From: Crotalaria pallida
Taxonomy: Eukaryota > Streptophyta > Magnoliopsida > Fabales > Fabaceae
Direction: 5' to 3'
Length of the DNA stretch: 64,000 nt
Assembly: GCA_037953625.1 (NCBI GenBank)
Contig: CM075656.1
Coordinates: forward strand, 73,117,001 to 73,181,000
Shown here: one piece after another, positions 42,222 to 53,551 of the stretch
Layout: every line of letters starts with the position of its first letter
How positions within the stretch are numbered: the stretch's first letter is position 1
The notes under the pieces: model-generated
The model's input: only the letters and a program-made list of their open reading frames with translations
Told to the model about the DNA's origin: nothing
Databases searched by the model: none
Made by a program: the position numbers and the translations under genes

Positions 42222-44613
42222 CTAACATGATCTTAAAAGTTTTGGTCTCCACATCCTAACAAACCAATTACTTTCTCCACTTTTCTGATCAATGCTCCTT
42301 TTCTTGTTCTTTTTTTCCGTGTCCCGTGAAGCTTCCAATGTTGCCACACTACTCTTCAAGGGTAACCGAGGACTTGCACCGGATGAAGGTTCTAAGAGTC
42401 CATTCACCATTTCCAATACCTCGCTCATCTTTGGCCGGCTCTTAGGGTTTTTAACCAAGCATCGGTTAGCTATTACAGCAAGCTTTTGGGCTGATTTGAA
42501 GATTTGTTTCTTGTCGAGTCTTGGATCCAATATGAGTTGAAATCTCTTTCCATCCACTAGGTACGGCCTTATCCATTCCAACAGCTTCTGCTCACCCCTG
42601 GGCCGATTTCGATCTAAAGGGCGCCTGCCAGTGATGAGTTCATAAAGGAAGACACCGTAGCTCCATACATCATTCTTTGACGTGAGACGTCCGGTTTGAA
42701 GATATTCAGGAGCTGCATATCCTAGTGTTCCTACAACCTGCAATACAAACGACCGTATATATTGAATCGCTGGGTTCCACTTTAACAGTCATGAAATGAA
42801 AAGAGAAACTTGGATTGAGTGCTTTTTCTTATGGTCAAGAAATGAAATTCAATTTTTAACTTAATAGATGAATTCCAAAGGGCACCAAGACAGTCCTCAT
42901 GGTTTTCTCTAATTATATCATTATTCATATGATAACATATTTGACATGATCATTTATTGATTTTATTCAGCACCATTAAATCTACAGAAAGCTAAAAGAT
43001 TCAGGACCCTATTCTAATGTTGAAGTTCTCTCCTTCCTCTTTTATAGTACAATCAATTGAAAAGATCAAAAGCAATTTCCTCTATGCTATGCTAACAAAA
43101 TCTATATATGAAAATCATAGATTATAATAAACAGAAGCATACCGCTGTTGAGACATGGGTTAGTCCATCGGATGGTCCCAATCTTGCTAACCCAAAGTCT
43201 GATAGCTTCGCGTTCCAGTCTTCATCCAAAAGGATATTTGAAGATTTGAAATCTCTGAAAATGATCTAAATATTGAGCACATAGTTAGCATGGCATCCAT
43301 AAACTGCAATTGTCAACACAACAGATCCCAATAGCAAATAAAAGTATTCAAATTTAATTTCTACAAAAGGCTTAGTTGAATTGAATAGGAATATAGTAAA
43401 GTTATGCTATACCTGAAAATCCATTTCCTCGTGCAGGTATGTTAGTCCGCGAGCTGCATCTTGGGCTATTTTTAATCTCCTATTCCACGAGAGAGGAGCC
43501 TCTGCTCGGTGAGACAAATGGTGTTCCACACTCCGGTTAGGCATGTATTCATAAATCAGAAGCCGCTGAATTCCTCTTTCATCATCTTCAGCACAGTATC
43601 CCACTAGATTCACAAGATTGGGATGCTCAACAATGCCCAAAACATTCACTTCTGTAACCCATTCCCTATGCCCCTGCAAACCAAAAGTATAGTAACGAAA
43701 AGTTCAACACATTTTTTCCTATCTTGTGTTGTAATAAGAGCATCTTAATCGTCAGCCAAAAAAATGAGCCTCAAGTAAGGTTAAGAAAATGTAACAAACG
43801 AACGCCTTGCAATAAAAAATAAATAAACTGAAGTATGGGAAGATAGAGTTACATTATTCTAACTTCTGATCACAAACATGAAGCAATCTGTGGAACAATT
43901 CTAAGTGCTTTGACAACTACAGCTTTTTAGGCAAAGTTTTTGAAAAAATGATTCGGTATGCTTTTTAGCCCTATCACTTTATTCCATCCAACAATCACCC
44001 TTGAATCTAGCTGAATTCTGTCGAAATTTCTGCTTTTCTCCCCTAGATGTCTAGAATTGTTTAAGTCTTATAACAATATACTCATTATACCTTGCATATT
44101 GATATTAAAATTTTAAAACACATAATGATAACAAGAGGGGAAAAAAAAAGTATCCACAAGTGGAGCAGAAGCAACTAAATTTGCATAACTCGTCAAGAGG
44201 TTAAAACACAAGGCAAAGTGGCAAACTCTTACCTGCATTCCTCTTTTACTGAGTTGTTTAATTGCGACTTCAATTTTTTGGGATGGATCCTCCAAACTTT
44301 TGATTGAAGCCTGGTATACACACCCGAACCCGCCCTCTCCAATCATAACAGAGCGACTGAAATTTTTTGTGGCCAATTTCAGTTCAGATACGGTGAACTC
44401 TCGAAGGTTGCTTGGTCTTTGGGATAAACTAGGTGGATTCCTCCTGCGGGGCCCATTGCTGGCATTGTCCGAGACATCCTGAGAATTAGACTCGGAACCG
44501 GATCTTCTAACCTCGGCATCAACGTATGCGGAACTGTCTGACCGATTCGATACGGATTGAAAGCCTTTAGGTTCATCTTTCTTCTCTCCATAGTGGAATG
44601 TAAAACACATCAT
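42222..44613 (-). CDS. PCRK1: Receptor-like cytoplasmic kinase, PCRK1/PCRK2 type (RLCK VII), 426 aa, four coding exons
   Basis: Coding exons on the minus strand are 44613-44233, 43673-43413, 43265-43143 and 42737-42222. Introns are 559, 147 and 405 bp, all GT...AG and all in phase 0. Kinase landmarks: Gly loop GEGGFGCV (residues 92-99), VAIK Lys119, helix C Glu135, catalytic segment IIFRDFKSSN with Asp219, SDFG Asp237, GYAAPEY 262-268. As in its relatives the HRD His is Phe (FRD). The start MMCFTFHYGEKKDEPKG, the RRSGSE.NSQDVSDN segment and the Trp-rich end (NWFVRMWRPKLL) fit the PCRK1/2 group. That group acts in pattern-triggered immunity downstream of cell-surface receptors in Arabidopsis. 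No transmembrane or extracellular domain is present. The gene appears intact. Assignment to PCRK1 rather than PCRK2 is not certain. Confidence 0.92.
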
Positions 44614-44622
44614 TGCAGCTTA

Positions 44623-45316
44623 CTGAACAGCATTTTCAGATGGAAAAATTCAGAAACATAATGAAAGGGTATCTTTGTTTAAGCTTTTTTTTTTAATATA
44701 AAAAAAGTGACTATTTTGATTAAAAAAACCATTTACGACACTTGAGAATTTGTTTGGTTTTATGCTTTTACTGAAAAATAGAAGCTGCAGAAAAAGCTGA
44801 AATTCAACTTATTTATAAGCAATATTTTTCAGCTTCTCCAAAAATAACTTTTGCCAAAATCACTTTTTTTCAAACTTAAAGAAACCGGAATTTAGGGAAA
44901 AGAAAAACCACTTGCATCAAATAACAGTATATATCATCAAAGTTCAAACAACTCGAGAAGCAGCCTTAGAAGGCCAATTCCCCTTTCAACAACAACTCTA
45001 ATTTCAGACAAACAAGCATAAAATGCATTCAACTATTGAAATCTTTTCCTCCCTCAACAAGAACTAAACAAGTCAACAGCATTCAGAGAAGTAATTCTGA
45101 TCTAGTCAATCAATTTTATTAAACTAATAAAAGATTCAAAATTGCTAACAGAAACTATGTTAAATTCCCATGAAATTGAAAGAAGGGATGCCCAAAAACA
45201 TGCAAAATTTTTATATATCAAAAGGGTCATCAGGGATCAATAAAAAGAACATTTTTTTGTTTTAAAATTATTATTATTATTAAAGAAAAGTAGAGATTTT
45301 GAAGTTGAAAACTCAC
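44623..45316 (-). other. Probable 5' UTR intron of the kinase gene
   Basis: A strong donor CCAG/GTGAGT at 45316 and an acceptor GCTGTTCAG ending at 44623, ten bases before the ATG, would remove 694 bp of AT-rich leader. A leader intron just upstream of the start codon is common in plant kinase genes. It is inferred from splice consensus only. Confidence 0.55.
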
Positions 45317-46235
45317 CTGGGTTGTGGTGTGGTACAAATAGAAAGTTGTGATGTAATATAAGATTGAGATGTATGTGGTGATAAGGTGAATAGAAGGACC
45401 CTTCTTAACTCTTTGCCTAAGAAAGTCTCAACACGGTAGGTAGCAGGTATAGGTATAATAAAGTATAAACTATAAAGGTCTAGTCTCGTCACCTTGTATT
45501 GTATTACTAACTACAGTGAAGTCTAAAGACAAAGGCAAATACTGGGAAGGGAAGAAGAAAGCTTAGTTGAGTTAATTTAAGATTCATTGATAGTAGAATA
45601 TATATATCAGTATCAGTGTATCTGACAATGTGAAAAGGGAGTTTTTGAATTTGAGTCAATCCAATGAAGCATTAACATTTAACAGGCGTAAAAGAAACGG
45701 CTTCTCTTGTTAAGGTCAGGTGAGGAAAGTATGGAATAGATCATACTCCTTTCACTTCTACCTCCAATTCATGTATATCAAGAAAAATAGTTAAAAATAA
45801 TTATTATTCTGAAAATTTTTAAAAAATATATCAAATTTTCAAAACTACTCGTATAAGAAATTAAATATGGAGTATAATCTAGATTGATATAGTTATTATT
45901 ACGAGGAAAGTAGAAAAGTTTCTTGAAATAATCACTAGCACAATTGGCAAATAGCATTTTGCGTTCATGTGTTTATATCATTTATGTCATATCACTTATT
46001 TGATGTCATATCATATTCATGCTACATGATTGCTGACGTGGTTTTCAGCTAACCACGTCAACAAATGACATATTTTTTCACATTAAAAAATAACAGTTTT
46101 TCTTAACAGCAAAGACTAAAACTAAAATATTTGAAAATTTAAAGATTAGTCCAAATTAAAATAATTTTTAGCAACTAAAATTAAAACGTATTTTTAGAGA
46201 CCAAATACATATATAAATTTAAAATAAAAGGGTGA
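45317..46235. other. Upstream flank of the kinase gene (promoter region)
   Basis: Non-coding. On the minus strand the leader upstream of the UTR intron and an AT-rich TTTATAGTTTATACTTTATTATACC stretch (about 45450-45475) could belong to the promoter. No confident TATA box or element is seen. Copia E begins at 46241, about 0.9 kb upstream of the UTR intron donor. Confidence 0.4.
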
Positions 46236-46240
46236 ATAAT
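46236..46240. repeat. Target-site duplication of Copia E, left (ATAAT)
   Basis: ATAAT precedes the TGTTGAAAGC start and recurs at 60928-60932 after ...CCAACA. Confidence 0.9.
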
Positions 46241-46594
46241 TGTTGAAAGCTAAACTTAGCTTCTCTTACCAAATCATGTTTCAAACAAAAATTAAATAAA
46301 GAAAAAACAGAAGAATAAGAAGCTGTTGCGTCAAAATGTGTTCCTATGTTTAGTAACAACAACACAGGAAGCCCCTAGTTTTCAGAACTTGTAACAGCAT
46401 TTCCGTCTAGTATAAATAGGAGGCTTTTGTGTAAAACATTTGTAATATTCTGAAAAAAAAAAAAAAAAACTTGTAACAACTACAAGAGAGAAAGAAATAT
46501 ATAAAATAGGGAAAACTCTAACAAGCCCCTAAAGTTTTGTTGTGTGTGTTTTTTTAAGTTTATTTTATAAGGCAATTTAATTATATTGTCAACA
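46241..46594 (+). repeat. Copia E 5' LTR
   Basis: 354 bp with TATA box GTATAAATAGG near 46409-46419 and an A17 run near 46454. Counterpart at 60581-60927. Confidence 0.92.
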
Positions 46595-46596
46595 TC

Positions 46597-46609
46597 TGGT
46601 ATCAAGAGC
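46597..46609 (+). other. Copia E primer binding site
   Basis: TGGTATCAAGAGC, 2 bases after the LTR, is of the initiator Met tRNA type with one extra A, as in Copia D. Confidence 0.82.
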
Positions 46610-46623
46610 TAGGGAATATTAAA

Positions 46624-47595
46624 ATGGCAGCAAGTTCAAGCGCTGGTGTTCAACAACACATTCAAACCTCAATTTTTAAATTTGATGGAAAAACAAATTT
46701 TTCCATGTGGAAGCGATTAATGGAATTATGTCTAAAAACTAGTGACTACGGAGACATTATGGAGAAAGGTTTCACTGAACCAACAACAGAAGACGGAGAC
46801 CAACAACAAGTAGAAAAAGACCGTGTACAAAATGAAAGAGCATTATTTTTAATTTATCAATCGGTGGAGCTGCATGTTTTAGAGAAAATTTTTCATGCTA
46901 AAACAGCAAAAGAAGCATGGGAAATTTTAACTAAAACCTATGAAGGTGGTGATCCAATTAAACGAACGAGATTGCAAGGCCTAAAAAGACAATTTGAGAT
47001 GATGGAGCAAGGTAAGAGTGAAACTATTCGTGACTATTTTTCACGAGTAGATAAGCTGGTTAATGAGATGAAAAATAATGGTGATAATATAGAAGAAAAA
47101 GAAATTGTAGAGAAAATCATGCGTACGCTCACAAGTCGATTCGATTTTGTGGTAGCTGCGATAGAAGAATCAAGAGACCTTAGCACAGTATCCTTAAACG
47201 ATTTGCAAGTGTCTCTAGAATCACGTGAGATGCGAATGAATGAAAAATCAAGTGGCACAATGGAGCAAGCATTAAAAGCTCAAGCAAATCTAAGAAATGA
47301 TCGAGCTATTCCAAGGAAGGTGGAGCACAATCAAAGAGGCCAGAATCTCAGAGAGAGAGGAAGAGGAAGATATTCTATGACACAAGCGACTAGAGGTAAT
47401 GAAGGTTTTCAAAATAAATCATCTGTTCAATATCATAAATGCAACAAGTATGGACATTTTCAATATGAGTGCAAATCTCATATTCAATGCCATAATTGTA
47501 ACAAGTATGGGCATTATAGTCAAGAATGTCGTACTAAAATATTGAATAATAGAGAGAGAGACATGCTCACATCACTGAAAATGAAGAAACAATGA
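46624..47595 (+). pseudogene. Copia E Gag (UBN2 type), altered end
   Basis: 323 codons. The UBN2 Gag region (FKFDGKTNFSMWKRLMELCL through about residue 210) is followed by two zinc knuckles. The second, CHNCNKYGHYSQEC, is complete. The first reads YHKCNKYGHFQYEC, so its leading Cys is lost. Downstream of the knuckles the frame switches within an AGAGAGAG run (47551-47560). In the other frame the sequence continues as RERHAHITENEETMK into protease, so slippage in that run probably separated gag from pol. Confidence 0.88.
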
Positions 47596-48377
47596 AAGCG
47601 GTACAATTAACTAGTCACACAGGAGTTAATAAAAATGACCACCAATGGCTACTAGATACAGGGTGTAGCAATCATTTAACCGGAAATAAAGATATATTTT
47701 CCTCCTTAGATGAAAGCTTCCGCAGTGCTGTCAAGCTTGGTGATAAATCAAAGCTTGATGTTTTGGGGAAAGGAAAAATAGCTATTCGACTTAATGACGG
47801 GTCATTAAATTACATTTCTGATGTATTCTATGCACCTGGAATATGTCAAAATCTCTTAAGTGTTGGCCAACTAGCAGAGAAAGGCTATGATTTAAAATTC
47901 AATAAGGAAGGTTGCACCATAAATGATGTCAAGATGGGCCTGATAGCGAAGACAAATATGTCGAGAAATCGTCTATTTTCGATGAACATCAGGTATGATG
48001 CTAATTTGTGTTGCAAAGTAGGGAATGTCGATGATAATTGGCTTTGGCACATGAGGTTAGGGCATTTCAATTTTGAAAGCATCAAATTTCTCGCCAATAA
48101 AAAATGGGTTACTGGTTTGCCTGTTGTCCAAGCTCCTGATCAGCTATGTGAAGCGTGTGTAGCAGGCAAGAAGCATCGAGACCCTTTTCCAAAAGGACGT
48201 GCATGGAGAGCCACAAAACCACTCGAGCTGGTGCACTTTGATTTATGCTATTTGGAGGTTCAATCCAATGGAGGTAATAAATATTTTATCACTTTCATTG
48301 ATGACTATAGTAGGAAGACATGGGTGTATTTTCTAAAAAATAAGTGATGCTTGTGATACGCTCAAAAGTTTTATGGC
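47559..48377 (+). pseudogene. Copia E protease and integrase N-terminal part
   Basis: The protease carries LLDTGCSNHLTGN (about 47650), followed by GAG-pre-integrase (WLWHMRLGHFNFESIKFL...CEACVAGKKHRDPF) and the integrase start with HFDLCYLEVQ, FITFIDDYSRKTWVYFLKNK. A further frame change at about 48343 places the last bases before F in another frame, and that frame is the one resumed after F at 58260. Confidence 0.87.
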
Positions 48378-48382
48378 GTATG
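48378..48382. repeat. Target-site duplication of Copia F, left (GTATG)
   Basis: GTATG at 48378-48382 and at 58255-58259. Removing F and one copy rejoins the integrase frame of E. Confidence 0.94.
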
Positions 48383-51250
48383 TGTTGGAGAGTGCCCTAG
48401 TGGCAATCGTATTTTCTCTTTTACTTGTACTTATTTCAAGTTTATGGATTATTACTATTAATAATATTGAGGCATTTCATTTATTATATTTATGCTTTAA
48501 TTGTTTAATTAAAATAGATATAGTAAAGTCTTTAGGATTATAAGTTCAATGTCATAAGAATATCAAGTACATGACTTGATAGTGAGATCTTATTGATTGA
48601 TAATTATCCTTAAAGATTCCCTAGTCGAGTATTATAGTTAATAAGGACAACTATAATACATCGAGACTAGTATGTGGCAGACTGATGACTGTATCTCACC
48701 GGTCATGGATATGGGATATCAAGTCTTCACGTAAGTACACATTGTGATGCGCCTAGGAAATGAGACCATCGATTCCAACTCTTTTCTCCAAGGAAAGATC
48801 AAATGATCTTTGACTCTCACTCAAAAAGAGACTCAAATTGAGAAACACTCTCAATCACACAAAGAAGATCCATGAATTGATCTTCATACAAGACTCAAGA
48901 AGAAAAACACCCAAAGACAAACAATTGAGAATCACTCTCAATCATCCTAGGAAGATCACGAATTGATCATTCCATGACATGACTCAAACAACACTCATTT
49001 TGTATTTTGTTTTATGAACACCTATGTGTTCTTAGACTCAAAAACAAAAAGAAGAAAGACATAAAAACAAGGATAGGAAGATGGCATCACTTTCAAGAGA
49101 GAAAGGAAACCACCTTGCTTCACATAGAATCACTCCATGGAAGACTTGAGTTTGATTCATTCACTGAATCATCAAGAGAATCACTCTCTTGAGTGAGGAA
49201 GGCATCACGCCTCTCATGCACAAGGCACACACGTTTTCACAACCAAAGAGTTCTATTTCATTCATGAAAATCAAGTACATTATATAGAGTTTACAAGTTG
49301 TCATGGCTGCCTAGGATCCTATACACGTGCAACACTAAGAAAGCAAGCCAATGATGAGCAATAAAATCTACTAATGAGGAATAAAACCCAAGCATAACCA
49401 TTAGGCCCATTAGTGCAATTTTTATGGCAAGAATGTAACTCCTTCTTGCATTCATAGTGTGGCCGACCATTCCATCATTGCTCCATGAATTTGAATTCAA
49501 TTCTTGTAACCTTCACATTCATGGCCAATGATTGTCTCCTTGAATATGACATTCAATTCGTAACTTCCATATTATGTCTTGGTCGTGTGCTTGGTTTGCT
49601 CCTCATTTGAATTTGCAATTCAAATTGTAACTCTCTTGGTTGATGATTCCATGAATGAATCTTCCCTTTATTCTTCTTATCATCCCTTGCATGAATTCTT
49701 CTTCATGAAGAAAAGAATATCTTGAATTCAATTCACCCTTGATTGACCTTAATGTCACTAATGAGTTTGTGGTTACAAAACTGTAATAATGAATTAAGTT
49801 TTTGTAACGTTCAATTAATGGCATTAATTGACATTCAATTTTTCATTTAAGTCCTTCATTAGTTTCCTTGCTTTCTCATGAAGCAAATTCGTGCACCACC
49901 TTGGCCTCCACAATTAGTGACCTTATTTCATGGTTAAAAGTGTCTTTATTAAGGGTATGTGTCCTCCATAAGGGCACCATTAAGGGCAGCCCCTTAAATT
50001 CTTCAATCTTTGAGCTTATTGTTTTAGGATTGCATTTGAGTTTCCATGGTCTCTCCTGAGGAGGATATCACAATGGGACAATTGTGTACTGGATTGACCC
50101 GCCATGAGAATGCTACATGGGTTATTAAGTGAGTGTCATAAGCGATTCTCATAGTGACAATGGTGTACATGGTCCTTCGACCTGAAGTCGCTACAGTTCC
50201 CAACATGAGGAATTATATGCTTTCACGCAATCAAACGTCATCTTTAACCAGGTGATTATAACGGCTGTAGTCGGGTATATGACAAATCATGTAGAGGGAT
50301 GTGAGTGACGTAGATGAGATTTGTCCTTCCTTATCAATAGGAATTATATCTCTGGGCCCCTTGATTGAGTGAGACGGTGAAATGTATGGTCATACTCAAG
50401 ACAGTCAATATGAGATATTGACGAGACTTGTTTAGACGCGTCTACTCAGGGATCAAGAAACCATAGGTTACACTATTAATGGGTGACACGTTCCATGCCA
50501 TGAGTGTAACTATGATATTTGGACAAAGGGATTAAACTTACACATGTTCATTGGTCACATTAAAAGGTTTAGTCAAATCACAGACATTCCTGTCACTTGG
50601 GTAGCAATGATGTGTTGCTAGATACCGCTCATTGCTTGTAAAGTTAAAATGTGATTTTAACATTACTGCCAACGTTACAGGAACCTATAGGGTCACACAC
50701 TAAGAGAACATAAAATTGGAGATATCACATTTGATAAAAATACAATAGTTGTATTTTTATAAAATTAAATATTTCTAATATGATTAAGATATGATTCGTT
50801 TTATCTTTATGTATAAGATATAAATTTGATTTTATCTTCTACATATAAGATAGAATTCGAATTTATCTCCTAAAAAGCCCAAACCAGTTGGTCTGATAAT
50901 ATTATAAATATAATATTATTAGCTTTAGGGGAGTGAGATGTGTGAGACACAGAACGACAACCCTAGCCGTCATATCAGAGAGTGAGTGATACACAGACTC
51001 TCTCTTCTCTACTAGCATTGAGAAGAGAGACGTGACTCCAATTGGGAATTTGTTCGTGTGGATATCAATAAAGGCACAACACATTGATGTGCTCGTGATT
51101 GACGAAGCGTTCATGATAAGACTCGTTGGTCTCCTCTTCCCTGCAAAAGGTAATTTTATTCCCTATCTCAAATCATGTTTTCACATGGATCCTGGATGGA
51201 AATAGGATATATTTTTTTCCGCTGCGTTTGTCGCATCCTATTCCCTAACA
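48383..51250 (+). repeat. Copia F 5' LTR, interrupted by solo LTR S
   Basis: Matches 56717-58254 except for the insertion at 48745-50075. It contains TATA-like ATATTATAAATATAATATT near 50898-50916 and ends TATTCCCTAACA. Confidence 0.92.
48745..50070 (+). mobile_element. Solo LTR S (1326 bp) inside the F 5' LTR
   Basis: The insert starts TGATGCGCC and ends GGATATCA (TGAT...ATCA). It is flanked by CATTG (48740-48744) and CAATG (50071-50075), a 5-bp TSD with one change. The F 3' LTR shows the empty site. It has a TATTATATAGAG-type TATA element near 49273, no PBS or coding region and a length fitting a solo LTR left by LTR-LTR recombination. Two diverged copies of a unit of about 90 bp (about 48831-48905 and 48921-48995) lie in its left part. 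The family is not identified. Confidence 0.8.
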
Positions 51251-51251
51251 G

Positions 51252-51265
51252 TGGTATCAGAGCCA
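51252..51265 (+). other. Copia F primer binding site (initiator Met tRNA)
   Basis: TGGTATCAGAGCCA is complementary to the last 14 nt of initiator tRNA-Met, one base after the 5' LTR. Confidence 0.88.
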
Positions 51266-52750
51266 CTTGCGAAACCATGATTTGATTATTTTTTATTAAA
51301 CATGTTTTAATATGATTTGATGTGTTGGGATTAATCAAAAATTAAAATTAAAAAAATAATAAAAACAAAAAACAAAACAAATGTTTTGTGTTTGCGCCGC
51401 ATGAATTCATCAATTGATAACTGATGATGAGTATCACTAGTTTTGTCATCTAGCGTTACACTCATAGAATTCATGCGGAAATTGATAAAAGATTCAATCA
51501 TTGCGGAAATTGGATGATCAAAGATACACCGCATAGAATGGAATAGTGCCGCATGATCCTTCCCTCAAGGATTCAATCATGTGCTCTTGAACGTGGATTC
51601 AATTGTGCCGCATGATCAGTTTCGTTACATTGGCCGCGTGATTAATTTTTATTTTTTTATTTATTTTTTTTTATCAAGAGTTGATACGTTATTATTTTAT
51701 CAAGAGTTGATAAAATATATTTTTTAATAATTCGTAACAAACATAATTTTAATAAAATAATAATGTATTTTATTTAATATGTTGTTTGTTGTATGGTGAA
51801 TTGCCATGGCCTTTTAGATCGTTTCGCGCCCTGTGTATGTTTTATTTTCTTTTGGTTTATTTTTAAATACGGCATGCTTGTCGTGCCTCTCTCAATATTC
51901 AATATGTATTTCTTTTCTCATCTAAATCCCCTCATGAACGAGGTTTCTATTTGTAATATTTTTATTAAAAATTGAAAAAGACTTGAAGATGAAAAAGGAA
52001 GGAAGGCTCTTGGAGAAGGACAGGTGCATACATTCAAGGAATGCTCTTGGAGAAGAAGCTATGTGTTTAGGATCTTTGTATTAATTCACTCATTGGCTTG
52101 GGTGAATTAGTTTTTCTAGGCCATGACCATATCACGTAGTTTATAATTATAGTATGTATGTGATGCATGTTATCGTTATAATGTATGTTAATGTAAGATA
52201 AAATAGGTGAGATCAATTAAATATAAAACCCCTCAAACTGAAATATTAAGTTATATGCCTTCCAATGCTTGACACTCGTCTGGATTGATGTCGTTTTGAA
52301 TGTGGGTCTGCTAAAGTAGAGTACGTTTATCTACATTGGTCAGACGCGAAGGAATAAATGTAATATTCATTATGTCAACCATTGGGTCTAACTTAAATGG
52401 ATGGTTCAATAGGATTGAAGATCTATAGGCAAAAGAATTGGGTATAAATTAATAAGTTAATTTTGAATAAATGTTATTCACCCAATTGATCCAAGAGTCA
52501 CATGAGATGTGATTGGGAAAGGGTTCCTTACCTAAATAATCTAATTGTGGGTGATCAGCTAAAGTTGACTCATGATAAGATGAAATATGGATCTTGGTCC
52601 CACTAGAAAATCTTGCGCTGAGATTTTCCGAGTCAATATTGAGGGTTATTGATTTGAGGAAAATAGTGGGAGTAATATTTAATGAAAGTCCTTATTAAAT
52701 ATTTAATAAACATGATTTTAATTCTGCTTTTATTTTGTTGTTAGATCACC
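51266..52750 (+). other. Copia F leader, no gene seen
   Basis: About 1.5 kb of AT-rich untranslated leader. Several GCCGCATGATC/GCGGAAATTG phrases recur between 51390 and 51640. No ORF is supported. Gag starts at 52751. Confidence 0.65.
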
Positions 52751-53551
52751 ATGGCTTCAAACAATTCAAATAACTTATCACTGCGATCGGTCCTTGAGAA
52801 GGACAAACTGACGGGAATTAATTTCCTGCACTGGTATCGAAACCTAAGGATTGTCCTTAGGAATGAGAAAAAGTTGTATGTGCTAGAGCAACCGCTCCCT
52901 GAAGCACCCCCTGCTAATGCACCGGCTGCTGAGCGGAATGCTTTCCGTAGACATCAAGATGATGCCTTAGAAGTTGGAACTCTCATGTTTGTCACTATGA
53001 CTCCTGACCTTCAGAAGGTTCACGAGAACATGAGTGCGTACGATATGATCGTACACCTTAAGGAGCTCTATCAAGGGCAAGCAAGGCATGAGCGTTTTGA
53101 GGTCACAAGGTCCCTTTTCACTTGTAAGATGACAGAGGGAAGCCCAGTTAGTCATCATGTAATCAAGATGATTGGTTATATTGAGAACATTGAGAGGATG
53201 GGTTTCCCACTAGGTCAAGAGTTGGCCGTTGACTTAGTTCTGCATTCCTTACCACAGAGCTTTAGTCAGTTTGTCATGAATTACAACATGAACAACATTG
53301 ACAGCACTCTAACTGAGTTGTTAGGGAAGTTGAAAACTGCTGAGCATGATATCAACAAGGGAAAAACTGTATTGTTGGTTCAAAATGGAAAGGGAAAAGG
53401 TAAGGCCAAAGGGAAAGCACAAAAACCTAAGGATAAGGGCAAAGCTAGAGTAGCTAAGGCTCTTAAGCCTAAAGGTGGGGTGGCTAAGGAGGGAAATTGC
53501 TTCCATTGTAACAAGGAGGGATTGGAAGAGGAATTGCCCAGATTACCTTAA
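52751..53551 (+). pseudogene. Copia F Gag, zinc knuckle broken by a 2-base loss
   Basis: Gag begins MASNNSNNLSLRSVLEKDKL and has the UBN2 region with LHWYRNLRIVLRNEKKLYVL and MIGYIENIERMGFPLGQEL, then a Lys/Gly-rich basic linker (KGKGKAKGKAQKPKDKGKA). The knuckle reads CFHCNKEG and then shifts. In the other frame WKRNCPDYLK follows. Relative to the family pattern two bases including the His codon start are lost at about 53520, removing the zinc-binding His and separating gag from pol. Confidence 0.87.

Noticed and set aside
44700..44900. Possible hAT-type MITE remnant in the kinase 5' UTR intron
   Set aside because: AGAAGC/GCTTCT-rich sequence is suggestive, but no terminal repeats or TSD could be defined.
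50898..51114. Minus-strand ORF in F LTR (also 57904-58086)
   Set aside because: Present only because the LTR is duplicated. The two copies differ in length and have no domain.
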